Below are positions 1 to 8,015 of a stretch of DNA of 64,000 nt, piece after piece. The notes under the pieces are model-generated. The model was given only the letters and a program-made list of their open reading frames with translations, ran no database searches and was not told the DNA's origin. Made by a program: the position numbers and the translations under genes. Source of the stretch: Nonomuraea purpurea. Lineage in GTDB: Bacteria > Actinomycetota > Actinomycetes > Streptosporangiales > Streptosporangiaceae. The stretch lies in contig NZ_JBHSBI010000034.1 in NCBI RefSeq assembly GCF_042650645.1, forward strand, positions 62,001 through 126,000. Direction: 5' to 3'. Position 1 is the first letter of the stretch. Each line of letters starts with the position of its first letter.

Positions 1-516
1 CGCCTATTCGGCGTGGAACCCCGCAACGAACTGGCGACAACCAGAACCCCCCGGCAGCTGGCCATGCTGGTAGGCGAATCAGGCAGGATGGGCCTACTGG
101 ACAGAGAAGAACACGACCTGCTAACGAGAGCCCTCCGCCTGGACGGCCAAGGCATAGAACGCCTGATGGTCCCCATGGCAAAAGCGGTGATGGTCCCCCC
201 GGAAGCAACAGCAGACCAGATCAAGGCGGCAGCCGCAGCCAGCAACCACCTGAGACTCCTGGTAGGCACCCACGACCGCGTGGAAGGCGTCCTCCACGCA
301 AGAGACGCCCTCCTGAGCCCGTCGAGCAAGGCATCAGACCTCTCCAGACCCCTCCCGAGACTGGCCTGCACAACACAGGTCCCCGAAGCGGTCACAGCCC
401 TCCAGGAGGCCAGGGCCCATCTCGCTCTGGTCACAGATCAGGCAGATTCCGTCATCGGAATGGTGAGCCAGACAGACCTCTTGGGCGAACTCCTGGACAC
501 CAACAGTGTGACCTAA
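1..516 (+). CDS. CorC/hemolysin-family CBS-domain membrane protein, 3' fragment
   Basis: The reading frame is open from the first base, so the gene starts upstream of the window. The visible part reads RLFGVEPRNEL and continues into a pair of CBS motifs of about 55 residues each (IERLMVPMAKAVMVPPEAT and later VTDQADSVIGMVSQTDLL). This is the cytosolic regulatory half of the DUF21/CorC family, whose N-terminal transmembrane DUF21 part would lie outside the window. CBS pairs usually bind adenosyl ligands. Family members are linked to Mg/Co efflux, but the substrate cannot be told here. A hairpin terminator follows at 552-582. Family assignment is good, function only general. Confidence 0.8.
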   Translation, partial: RLFGVEPRNELATTRTPRQLAMLVGESGRMGLLDREEHDLLTRALRLDGQGIERLMVPMAKAVMVPPEATADQIKAAAAASNHLRLLVGTHDRVEGVLHARDALLSPSSKASDLSRPLPRLACTTQVPEAVTALQEARAHLALVTDQADSVIGMVSQTDLLGELLDTNSVT

Positions 517-551
517 ACCACAAGCAAGCCCCCCGAAAGCCCCCTGCAACC

Positions 552-582
552 GTGGGGCCGTACCGTCAAAAGACGGCCCCAC
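552..582 (+). terminator. Hairpin terminator after the CBS gene
   Basis: A perfect 10-bp stem (GTGGGGCCGT at 552-561 and ACGGCCCCAC at 573-582) closes an 11-nt loop, 35 bases after the stop codon of the CBS gene. There is no long U tract, as is usual in high-GC actinobacteria. Confidence 0.7.
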
Positions 583-747
583 AACAAATCAGGGCCTTGC
601 GATCCGCCCGCCACTTCGCCAATGTGGGTCTGCACTCCCACAAAAGACGAAGGAGAACACCCCTTGAAAGGAAGAAAAACCTTGAAAGGGGCACAGGGCC
701 CTGCAGGGCCAGGAAACACCAGCCACACCCCGGTTGTGACGGGGGGC

Positions 748-767
748 TCCGGGGGCAAGCCCCCGGA
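748..767. repeat. REP-like palindrome 1
   Basis: TCCGGGGGC-AA-GCCCCCGGA is a perfect 9-bp inverted repeat with a 2-nt loop. The next unit at 788-805 has the same CCGGGGG arm and a different loop. Similar G-tract stems occur at 12831-12884 and 55333-55361, so this may be a dispersed intergenic palindrome of the genome. Confidence 0.55.
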
Positions 768-787
768 ACGCTTTTCCTGCTGGGGGT

Positions 788-805
788 CCGGGGGTTATCC
801 CCCGG
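788..805. repeat. REP-like palindrome 2
   Basis: CCGGGGG-TTAT-CCCCCGG is a perfect 7-bp stem, 20 bases after the first palindrome. The stem core is shared and the loop differs, which is the pattern expected of related palindromic units. Confidence 0.55.
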
Positions 806-875
806 GGGACATGACGAGGGGACCCGAGGGAGCAAGTCCGCCAAGACTTGCGACCAGGGGCCCCCAGTCACCGAG

Positions 876-958
876 TGGGCGAGGAGGGATTTGAACCCTC
901 ACGTCCTTTCGGACACACGGACCTGAACCGTGCGCGTCTGCCGTTCCGCCACCCGCCC
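876..958 (-). tRNA. leuT: tRNA-Leu (anticodon CAG)
   Basis: On the minus strand the acceptor stem GGGCGGG pairs with CTCGCCC (one G-U). The anticodon stem CACGG/CCGTG holds the loop TTCAGGT, giving anticodon CAG. A long class II variable arm (GTCC-GAAA-GGAC) and a T arm GAGGG-TTCAAAT-CCCTC follow, with discriminator A. CCA is not encoded. A tRNA-Leu gene next to fhaA is also the arrangement in mycobacteria (leuT). Confidence 0.97.
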
Positions 959-1158
959 TTGTGGGTGCGGAAAGAACATTAGCACGGAACAGCCACTGGT
1001 ACTGAACCCGGATACGATCGCATAAGACACGTGAGCGGAGGAGCTGGGCGCGACGGCCGACGAGCGCCGGCACCCCCCGCGACGTGGGACGAGCGGGAAC
1101 CGGGCGCCGGAAGCGTCTGGGGGCCGCGATCATATGCACGGAGGAAGGGAGGTACCCG

Positions 1159-1899
1159 GTGGGAGTCCTTCAGCGCTTCGAGCGAAGGCTCGAAGGCTTG
1201 GTTGAGGGGGCCTTTGCGCGGGCGTTCAAATCTGACCTTCAGCCGGTCGAGGTCGCCAGCGCGGTTCAGCGGGAGATGGATGAGCGTGCGGCGATCGTCG
1301 CGCAGGGTCGCACGCTCGTGCCCAACGACTTCGTGGTTGAGCTGTCCACGACCGACAGCGAACGGCTTGAGGTCTACGCCGACAGCATCAGCCACGAGCT
1401 GGCCAACCTCGCCAGGGAGTACGCCAAGGAACAGGGCTACTCTTTTGTGGGACCGGTCCGGGTCCGCTTCGAGACGGCCGGCGACCTGGCTGTGGGGCTG
1501 TTCCGCATCAGGTCCGGCGTCATCCGCGGCGCGACGGTCGAGCAGGACGAGATCCGCCAGCCGGCGAGCGACCTGCCTCCGTCGCGGCCGAACGCGTTCA
1601 ACGGGCGGCCCAGGCTGCTCGTGTCCACTCAGGACGACCCGCAGGGCGACCGTTCCTACGAGCTCACCACTCCGGTGACCTTGCTCGGCAGGGGCACCGA
1701 CTGCGATCTTCGTCTGGTCGATCCCGGAGTTTCGCGGCATCATGCGGAGCTGCGCGTCGAGGGCCACACTGTGGCTCTCGTCGACTTGGGGTCGACCAAC
1801 GGCACTTTTGTCAATGGCCAGCCGGTACGCAGGATCGAGCTCCAGAACGGCACGCGAGTGACCCTGGGGCGTACGACTCTGGTGTTCCGGCGCGATTAG
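1159..1899 (+). CDS. fhaA: FhaA-like protein: DUF3662 plus FHA domain
   Basis: This 246-residue protein has an N-terminal DUF3662 domain (about 1-120, beginning GVLQRFERRLEGLVEGAF) and a C-terminal FHA domain (about 170-245) with the phosphothreonine-binding motifs LLGRG, SRHHAEL and LGSTNGTFVNG. The GTG at 1159 is chosen because a GGAGG-type ribosome site sits just upstream and the homology begins there. An in-frame ATG at 1084 would add 25 unlikely residues. FHA domains read kinase phosphorylation. In mycobacteria FhaA binds phosphorylated MviN and restrains peptidoglycan synthesis. It heads the fhaA-fhaB-pstP-rodA-pbpA-pknA-pknB operon. The protein is much shorter than mycobacterial FhaA because the long central linker is missing. 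Confidence 0.93.
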   Translation: MGVLQRFERRLEGLVEGAFARAFKSDLQPVEVASAVQREMDERAAIVAQGRTLVPNDFVVELSTTDSERLEVYADSISHELANLAREYAKEQGYSFVGPVRVRFETAGDLAVGLFRIRSGVIRGATVEQDEIRQPASDLPPSRPNAFNGRPRLLVSTQDDPQGDRSYELTTPVTLLGRGTDCDLRLVDPGVSRHHAELRVEGHTVALVDLGSTNGTFVNGQPVRRIELQNGTRVTLGRTTLVFRRD

Positions 1900-1916
1900 G
1901 GGTAGACAAGCGGTCC

Positions 1917-2387
1917 ATGTCCGAGCTCACGCTGCTGCTGATCCGGCTCGCCTTCCTGGCGGTGCTGTGGTTCTTCGTCATTGCCGCAGTCGGCGTGATC
2001 CGGACTGACTTGTTCGGGTCACGCACGGCTCCCGCGGGTCCACGCAAAGGCGCGAAACCCGCCAAACCCGTGGCCAAGCCCAAGAGCAAAAAGGGCGAGC
2101 CACGACAGCTCATCGTTACAGGTGGCCCGCTGCAAGGCACCACCATTAACCTCACGGAGACGCCCATCACCATTGGCCGGGCTAATGACGCCACGCTGGT
2201 AGTCAGCGACGACTACGCTTCCAGCCGGCATGCCCGGCTCTTCCCTCAGGACGGTCAGTGGATCGTGGAAGATCTCGGTTCGACCAACGGCACGTATCTC
2301 GACCGCTCGAAAGTCACCCGCCCGACCCCGGTGCCGCTCGGTGTTCCGATCCGCGTCGGCAAAACAGTCATTGAATTGCGCAAATGA
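1917..2387 (+). CDS. fhaB: FhaB-like membrane-anchored FHA protein
   Basis: A 156-residue protein starting MSELTLLLIRLAFLAVL. One N-terminal membrane helix (about 4-27) is followed by a basic linker rich in K and P (about 40-60) and an FHA domain (about 65-153) with ITIGR, SSRHARL and LGSTNGTYLD. In mycobacteria FhaB (FipA) is a phosphothreonine adaptor linking the Pkn kinases to the divisome. The gene lies 17 bases after fhaA, and its stop overlaps the start of pstP by 4 bases (ATGA), which implies translational coupling. The ribosome site is weak. Confidence 0.92.
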   Translation: MSELTLLLIRLAFLAVLWFFVIAAVGVIRTDLFGSRTAPAGPRKGAKPAKPVAKPKSKKGEPRQLIVTGGPLQGTTINLTETPITIGRANDATLVVSDDYASSRHARLFPQDGQWIVEDLGSTNGTYLDRSKVTRPTPVPLGVPIRVGKTVIELRK

Positions 2388-3685
2388 CCATCGCACTCCG
2401 CTACGCCGCCCGCTCGGACGTCGGCCTCCTCCGCGAAGGGAACGAGGACTCGGCGTACGCCAGCGGCCGCCTGCTTGCCGTCGCAGACGGTATGGGCGGG
2501 CACGCACACGGCGAGGTGGCGAGCTCAGTCGCCATCGCCGCCATGGCCTCTCTGGAAGAGGCCCAACAGGGGGGTGACCTGCTCAACGCCATCGAGGCAG
2601 CGGTACGCGACGCCAACCGCAAGCTGCACGAGATGGTGGGGCGGGATCCCAGCCTCAAAGGCATGGGCACGACTCTTACGGCCATGCTCTGGAACGGCAC
2701 CCAGGTCGCCCTGGTGCACGTCGGCGACTCGCGCGCCTACCTGCTCAGGCGCGGGGAGCTCTACCAGATCACGCATGACCACACGCTGGTGCAGCAACTC
2801 GTCGACGACGGGCGCATCACGCCGGAAGAGGCGGCCACGCATCCGCAGCGCTCGATCCTGCTGCGCGCACTCGACGGCAGCGGCGAGGTCGATCCCGATC
2901 TCACGCTGCGCGAGGCGCAGGTGGGCGACCGCTACCTGCTGTGTTCCGACGGCCTGTCGGGCGTGGTGAGTGCGGAGACGCTGCACGCCACGCTCACCAA
3001 CATCGACGACCCGGAAGAGGTCGTGCGCCAGCTCATCGATCTGGCGAACCGGGGTGGCGGGCCCGACAACATCACGTGCGTGCTGGCCGACGTGCTGGAG
3101 ATCACCGAGGGCCAGCAGGTGCCCACCGAGGCCGCCATCGTCGGTGCCGCGGGCATGACCCGGCTGCACGGCAACCCGCAGGACGCCTCTCCGGGGCAAC
3201 CCGGCGCGGTGACCGCACCCCAGCCGGTGCTCAGCGACGACGACTTCGACGAGCCGGTCGCCCAGGCGTCCAGGAGCTCCGGGAGACGCCGCCGTCTGTG
3301 GCCCGTGCTGGTTACCGTGCTGGGCGTCGGCGCGATCATCGCCGGCGGCGGTTACTTTGGATACCAGTGGACCCAAGGCCAGTTCTTCGTCGGTGCCAGG
3401 GGCGACGAAGTGGTCGTGTTCCAAGGGGTCAAGAGGGAGCTGGGTCCGTTCCAGCTCTTCCACGTCTCCCAGGCCACCGGGCGGCAGCTCTCCAAGTTGT
3501 CCGAGGCCGACCAGGCACTGATCAGGAGCGGAATCCCCGTGACCACCGTCGCCGAAGGCATGACGAAGATCAACGCGCTGCAGTTCTCCTCCCAGGGAGA
3601 GCAGAAGAGCGAGACCCCCGCGGAGGCCACCGAGTCCCCCGAGCCGGCGGCCACCCCGGCCTCGACCAAGACGAAACAGCAGTAG
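2384..3685 (+). CDS. pstP: PstP-like PP2C-family Ser/Thr protein phosphatase
   Basis: This 433-residue protein has an N-terminal PP2C catalytic domain (about 1-237). The metal-binding motifs are all present: EGNED, VADGMGG (Asp35), GMGTTLTA, HVGDSRAYLLR, LLCSDGLSG and GGGPDNITC. A basic stretch and one membrane helix follow (about 305-328, PVLVTVLGVGAIIAGGGYFG), then an outside tail ending in a Pro/Glu/Thr-rich region. PstP removes phosphate from PknA, PknB and their FHA and cell-wall substrates. Placement in the same transcript as both kinases fits this. Length and layout match actinobacterial PstP. Confidence 0.95.
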   Translation: MTIALRYAARSDVGLLREGNEDSAYASGRLLAVADGMGGHAHGEVASSVAIAAMASLEEAQQGGDLLNAIEAAVRDANRKLHEMVGRDPSLKGMGTTLTAMLWNGTQVALVHVGDSRAYLLRRGELYQITHDHTLVQQLVDDGRITPEEAATHPQRSILLRALDGSGEVDPDLTLREAQVGDRYLLCSDGLSGVVSAETLHATLTNIDDPEEVVRQLIDLANRGGGPDNITCVLADVLEITEGQQVPTEAAIVGAAGMTRLHGNPQDASPGQPGAVTAPQPVLSDDDFDEPVAQASRSSGRRRRLWPVLVTVLGVGAIIAGGGYFGYQWTQGQFFVGARGDEVVVFQGVKRELGPFQLFHVSQATGRQLSKLSEADQALIRSGIPVTTVAEGMTKINALQFSSQGEQKSETPAEATESPEPAATPASTKTKQQ

Positions 3686-5107
3686 ATGAACGAAGTCGCC
3701 CCCTCCTCGGTCCCGATGCCGGCCAAGCGCCGCACAGCCCAGTTGATCATGCTGGCGCTCGCGGTGCTGATCGTCATGGGCGCCTACGCCAACGTGGGCC
3801 TGGCGCTGGACGGCCAGATCCCCGCCGGCATGCTGACCTACGGCCTGGGGCTGGGCGGCCTGATGCTGGTCGGCTACCTGGTGCTGGCGAAGTTCGCCCC
3901 GTGGGCCGACCCGCTGATCCTGCCGCTGGTCACCTTGATCAACGGTCTGGGCCTGGTGGTGATCTACCGGCTGGAGTCCGGCGGCATGCCCCTGGCGTCC
4001 GCGACCAACCAGATCATGTGGACGGCCGTGGGCGTGGTGATGTTCTCGATCACCCTGGTCGTGCTGCGCGACCATCGCGCGCTCCAGCGGCTCACCTACA
4101 CCGCGGGCGCGGTCGGCATGGTCCTGCTGGCCCTGCCGGCGGTCCTGCCCGCCAGCGTCAGCGAGGTGCAGGGCGCCAAGATCTGGATCCGGTTCGGCAG
4201 CTTCGCCTCCATCCAGCCGGGCGAGTTCGCCAAGCTCGCGCTGGTGGTCTTCTTCGCCGGCTACCTGGTGGCCAAGCGCGACGTGCTGGCGCTGGCCGGA
4301 CGGCGGTTGCTCTTCATCGACCTGCCCAGGGCCAGAGACCTCGGCCCCGTCCTGGTCACCTGGGTGCTCAGCCTGCTGGTGCTGGTCTTCGAGAAGGACC
4401 TGGGCACCTCGCTGCTGCTGTTCGGCACGTTCATCGCGATGCTCTACATCTCGACCCAGCGCACCTCGTGGGTGCTGATCGGCGTGCTGCTCTTCGCCGG
4501 CGGCGTCTTCATCGCCGGGCAGCTCTTCGACCACGTCGCCGCCCGCTTCGCGGCCTGGTCCGATCCGACCAACCCGGTCTTCTACGGCAATGCCCCGATT
4601 TGCCAGCTGGACCCGCCGGGCGACCCGATGTGCAGCAAGAGCTTCCAGATCATGCAGGGCCTGTACGGGATGGGCGCGGGCGGCATCCTCGGCACCGGTC
4701 TCGGCAAGGGTCACCCCGACGAGATCCCGCTGTCGTTCTCCGACTTCATCTTCGCCGCCACGGGCGAGGAACTGGGCCTCACCGGCCTGATGGCACTGCT
4801 GATGATCTACGCTCTGCTGGTCCAGCGGGGTCTGCGCACCGCCTTGGCGGCCCGCGACCCGTTCTCCAAGCTGCTGGCGGGCGGCCTGTCGTTCATCCTG
4901 GCCTGGCAGGTGTTCATCATCGTCGGCGGTGTGACGAACCTCATCCCCCTGACCGGCCTGGTCACCCCGTTCATGTCACAGGGTGGCTCGGCGCTGCTGG
5001 CTAACTGGATCCTTATCGCGCTGTTGGTACGCATGTCTGATGCGGCCCGGCGCCCCCCGCCCCAGGCGATCCAGAACGAAGGAATGACGCAGGTGTTCCA
5101 GCGATGA
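3686..5107 (+). CDS. rodA: SEDS-family peptidoglycan glycosyltransferase (RodA/FtsW)
   Basis: A 473-residue protein with about 10-12 membrane helices. It carries the SEDS signatures GAKIWIRFGSFASIQPGEFAKL and the C-terminal block FIFAATGEELGLTG...LTGLVTPFMSQGGS. SEDS proteins polymerise glycan from lipid II and work with a class B PBP, which is the next gene (pbpA) and overlaps by 4 bases (ATGA). The start codon directly abuts the pstP stop. By operon position this is RodA rather than divisome FtsW, which normally lies in the dcw cluster. Confidence 0.93.
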   Translation: MNEVAPSSVPMPAKRRTAQLIMLALAVLIVMGAYANVGLALDGQIPAGMLTYGLGLGGLMLVGYLVLAKFAPWADPLILPLVTLINGLGLVVIYRLESGGMPLASATNQIMWTAVGVVMFSITLVVLRDHRALQRLTYTAGAVGMVLLALPAVLPASVSEVQGAKIWIRFGSFASIQPGEFAKLALVVFFAGYLVAKRDVLALAGRRLLFIDLPRARDLGPVLVTWVLSLLVLVFEKDLGTSLLLFGTFIAMLYISTQRTSWVLIGVLLFAGGVFIAGQLFDHVAARFAAWSDPTNPVFYGNAPICQLDPPGDPMCSKSFQIMQGLYGMGAGGILGTGLGKGHPDEIPLSFSDFIFAATGEELGLTGLMALLMIYALLVQRGLRTALAARDPFSKLLAGGLSFILAWQVFIIVGGVTNLIPLTGLVTPFMSQGGSALLANWILIALLVRMSDAARRPPPQAIQNEGMTQVFQR

Positions 5108-6564
5108 ACGGCACTCTGAAGCGCGCGGCCGTTGCCTGCCTGGCCATGTTCGCGCTCCTGATGTTCAACGTGAACTACGTGCAGGCGGTGAAGGCCGGCG
5201 GGCTGCAGGACGACCCGCGTAACAAGCGCAACTTCTACGAGCGCTACGCCATCGAGCGCGGTCGCATCACGGCCGGCGGCAAGGTCCTCGCGCAGTCCGT
5301 CGAGACCGACAGCAAGGACTTCAGGTTCATCAGGAAGTACCCGGACGCCAAGCTGTACGCGCACGTCACCGGCTTCTTCTCGCCCGAGAGCGAGGGCGCG
5401 ATCGAGAACGCGGAGAACCAGCTCCTCGACGGTTCCAGCCCCGACCTGCTGCTGCGTCGCAGCATCGACCTGTTCACGGGCGAGCCCCCCAAGGGTGCCA
5501 ACGTCGATCTGACGATCAACCCCAAGGCCCAGAAGGCGGCCTACGACGCGCTGCGGCAGAGCGGCAAGCGCGGCGCCCTCGTCGCGCTCAACCCCAAGAC
5601 CGGCGGCATCCTGGCGATGGTGTCGCTGCCCTCCTACGACCCCACCGAGTTGTCCGGAACCGACAAGGGCAAGGTGTTCCCCCGCTTCGACGAGCTGGCC
5701 AAGCAGAAGGACCAGCCGCTGCTCAACCGCACCATCGGGCAGACCTACCCGCCGGGCTCGACGTTCAAGGTCGTCACGATGGCGGCTTACCTTGAGGCCG
5801 ACTCCTCGCGCGGCCCTCAGACGACCGTGGAGGCCCCGCAGCGGCTGCCCCTGCCCAACACGAACCTCAGCCTGCCCAACTACGGAGGCGCGGCCTGTGG
5901 CTCCGGCTCGGTGACTCTGACGTTCGCGCTGGAGAAGTCCTGCAACACGCCGTTCGGCAGCATGGGCATGGAGCTGGGCTACGAGAAGATGAAGGAGCAG
6001 ACCGAGAAGTTCGGCATGGGCAAGCAGATCGGCGTGCCGATGTCGGTGGCCCAGAGCGACTTCGGGCCCGAGGAGGACAAGGCGGCTCTGGCGATGGCGT
6101 CCATCGGGCAGCGCAGCAACAGGATGACGCCGCTGCAGATGGCCATGATCGCGGCGGGCATCGCCAACGACGGCAAGGTGATGAAGCCGTACCTCGTCAA
6201 CAAGATCACTGACGCCCAGGGCGACACGATCGACGAGGCCCAGCAGGCGGAGCTGTCGGAAGCGGTCAGTTCCGAGACAGCGGGCAAGTTGCGCGAGATG
6301 ATGGTGAGCGTCGTCGCCAACGGCACTGCCAGCCTGGCGCAGGTGCCGGGCGTCGAAGTAGCGGGCAAGACGGGCACGGCGGAGACCTCCGAAAAGGCGC
6401 CGCCGCACGCCTGGTTCATCTCCTTCGCGCCCGCCAACGACCCGCAGGTGGCTCTGGCGGTCATCGTCGAGTCAGGCGCGGCCAACGTCGGCGCGGAGGC
6501 GACCGGCGGCCACACGGCCGCCCCGATCGCGAAAGCCGTGCTGGAGGCGGTGCTGAACAAGTGA
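5104..6564 (+). CDS. pbpA: Class B penicillin-binding protein (PbpA), D,D-transpeptidase
   Basis: This 486-residue protein has an N-terminal signal-anchor helix (about 8-29) and a transpeptidase domain with all three active-site motifs: STFK (nucleophile Ser219), SCN (Ser279) and KTG (Lys422), the last within AGKTGTAE. It cross-links peptidoglycan outside the membrane with the upstream SEDS partner. In mycobacteria PbpA is phosphorylated by PknB and recognised by FhaB, so partners and regulators are all in this operon. The start overlaps rodA by 4 bases. Confidence 0.95.
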   Translation: MNGTLKRAAVACLAMFALLMFNVNYVQAVKAGGLQDDPRNKRNFYERYAIERGRITAGGKVLAQSVETDSKDFRFIRKYPDAKLYAHVTGFFSPESEGAIENAENQLLDGSSPDLLLRRSIDLFTGEPPKGANVDLTINPKAQKAAYDALRQSGKRGALVALNPKTGGILAMVSLPSYDPTELSGTDKGKVFPRFDELAKQKDQPLLNRTIGQTYPPGSTFKVVTMAAYLEADSSRGPQTTVEAPQRLPLPNTNLSLPNYGGAACGSGSVTLTFALEKSCNTPFGSMGMELGYEKMKEQTEKFGMGKQIGVPMSVAQSDFGPEEDKAALAMASIGQRSNRMTPLQMAMIAAGIANDGKVMKPYLVNKITDAQGDTIDEAQQAELSEAVSSETAGKLREMMVSVVANGTASLAQVPGVEVAGKTGTAETSEKAPPHAWFISFAPANDPQVALAVIVESGAANVGAEATGGHTAAPIAKAVLEAVLNK

Positions 6565-6585
6565 GCGACGCTAACGTGCTGGGTC

Positions 6586-7941
6586 ATGCGGCTCCGTAAC
6601 CGCTACCTCCTGGTCTCCCGCATCGCCGCAGGCGGCATGGGGGAGGTCTGGCGTGCCCGGGACGAGTTGCTCGGGCGCGAGGTCGCGGTGAAGGTGCTGC
6701 GCAGCCACATCAGCGCCGACCCGACGTTCGTCGAACGGTTCCGCAACGAGGCGAGGATCACCGCGGCGCTGGCCGACCCCGGAGTGGCGCAGATCTTCGA
6801 CTACGGCGAAGAGGGCGAACTGGCCTACCTCGTGATGGAGCTGGTGCACGGGGAGCCGCTGTCGGCCATCCTGGCGCGCAACGGGGCCCTCGGGCCCGAG
6901 GTGGCGCTCGACGTGGTCCACCAGACCGCCAAGGCGCTGCACGCGGCCCACTCCGCCGGGATCATCCACCGTGACGTCAAGCCCGGCAACCTGCTGGTCA
7001 CTCCCGAGGGCGCCATCAAGGTGACGGACTTCGGCATCGCGCGGGCCATGGAGGCGGCGCCGGTGACGCAGACGGGCACCGTGATGGGCACCGCCCAGTA
7101 CGTCAGCCCCGAGCAGGCGCAGGGGTTCCGGCTCACCCCGGCGACCGACCTCTACTCGCTGGGCGTGGTGGCCTACGAGTGCCTGGCGGGGCGCACGCCG
7201 TTCCTCGGCGACAACCAGGTGGCGATCGCGCTGCAGCACCTCAACGAGCAGCCGCCGCCGCTGGGTGTGGACGTTCCCGCGCGGGTGCGGGAGCTGGTCT
7301 TGGCGCTGCTGGCCAAGGAGCCCGAGATGCGGCCCGGGTCGGCGATGGAGGTGGCCGACCGGGCGTACGTGCTGCGTGAGTCGCTGGCCGGCGCCGGGCC
7401 TGGCGCCGACCTGAGCATGTTCACCGATCCCGGAGGTTTTCGGGTTCGCGAGCCCGAGGACGAGTCGGCGACCGACCGCCTCGCACCGGCCACCACGCCG
7501 CAGCAGGAGCCGCCCGCCGGGGGAAGACGCCACAGGAAGACCCTGGCCCTGGTGGCCACGGCAGGCTGCGTGGCCGCGGTGGGGCTCAGCGCCATCACCT
7601 TCGCCGACCGTCAGCCGAGCGGCCAGCCGACTCCCGAGGTGGCCGAGCCGACCAGGAGGTCGGCGACACCCAAGGCGGAGCAGGCCAGGCCGACGAAGAC
7701 GAAGAAGCCCACACGCAGGCCCTCAGTGGTTCCGGTGAAGTCACCGAGGCCAACACCTTCGCGGTCGGCTACGGTAAGCAAGTCGGCTACTCCTACCAAG
7801 AAGCCGACACACAAACCTACCCCGACCACCCGAACCCCAACGCCCACGGCCACCCCGACGCCCACCACTACACCGACAACTCCGACACCCACCGCCTCGC
7901 CGGACCCGGGTGATGCAAACCCGACCAAAGAGGAGACGTGA
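6586..7941 (+). CDS. pknA: PknA-like membrane Ser/Thr protein kinase
   Basis: A 451-residue protein with an N-terminal Hanks-type kinase domain (about 1-265): glycine loop AAGGMGEVW, Lys36 in VAVKVL, catalytic IIHRDVKPGN (Asp130), DFGIA, and the activation segment TGTVMGTAQYVSPEQ. A membrane helix (about 318-337) follows, then an outside tail of roughly 115 residues made almost only of Pro, Thr, Ser and Lys with repeated TPTP units. There is no PASTA domain, as in mycobacterial PknA. It probably controls growth and division together with PknB. The low-complexity tail looks wall-spanning. Confidence 0.93.
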   Translation: MRLRNRYLLVSRIAAGGMGEVWRARDELLGREVAVKVLRSHISADPTFVERFRNEARITAALADPGVAQIFDYGEEGELAYLVMELVHGEPLSAILARNGALGPEVALDVVHQTAKALHAAHSAGIIHRDVKPGNLLVTPEGAIKVTDFGIARAMEAAPVTQTGTVMGTAQYVSPEQAQGFRLTPATDLYSLGVVAYECLAGRTPFLGDNQVAIALQHLNEQPPPLGVDVPARVRELVLALLAKEPEMRPGSAMEVADRAYVLRESLAGAGPGADLSMFTDPGGFRVREPEDESATDRLAPATTPQQEPPAGGRRHRKTLALVATAGCVAAVGLSAITFADRQPSGQPTPEVAEPTRRSATPKAEQARPTKTKKPTRRPSVVPVKSPRPTPSRSATVSKSATPTKKPTHKPTPTTRTPTPTATPTPTTTPTTPTPTASPDPGDANPTKEET

Positions 7942-8015
7942 CGCGCTATGGGGTCGATGATGGACACCGGCGGCCCCCCGAGCAGGCCGGTACCCAAGAT
8001 GAACGGTAAGGGACA

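Larger units (their letters stand above)
583..875. other. Non-coding stretch with palindromic G/C repeats
   Basis: No frame here has convincing coding character. The stretch holds two short near-identical palindromes (748-767 and 788-805), described separately, and otherwise only G-rich spacer up to the tRNA gene. Confidence 0.5.

Noticed and set aside
876..958. tRNA-Leu as an integration site
   Set aside because: No integrase gene or repeated tRNA 3' end was found nearby, so no attachment site is called.
2525..4714. Very long antisense reading frame over pstP and rodA
   Set aside because: It runs opposite to well-motivated genes and its composition is a shadow of G/C-rich third positions; no family motif is present.
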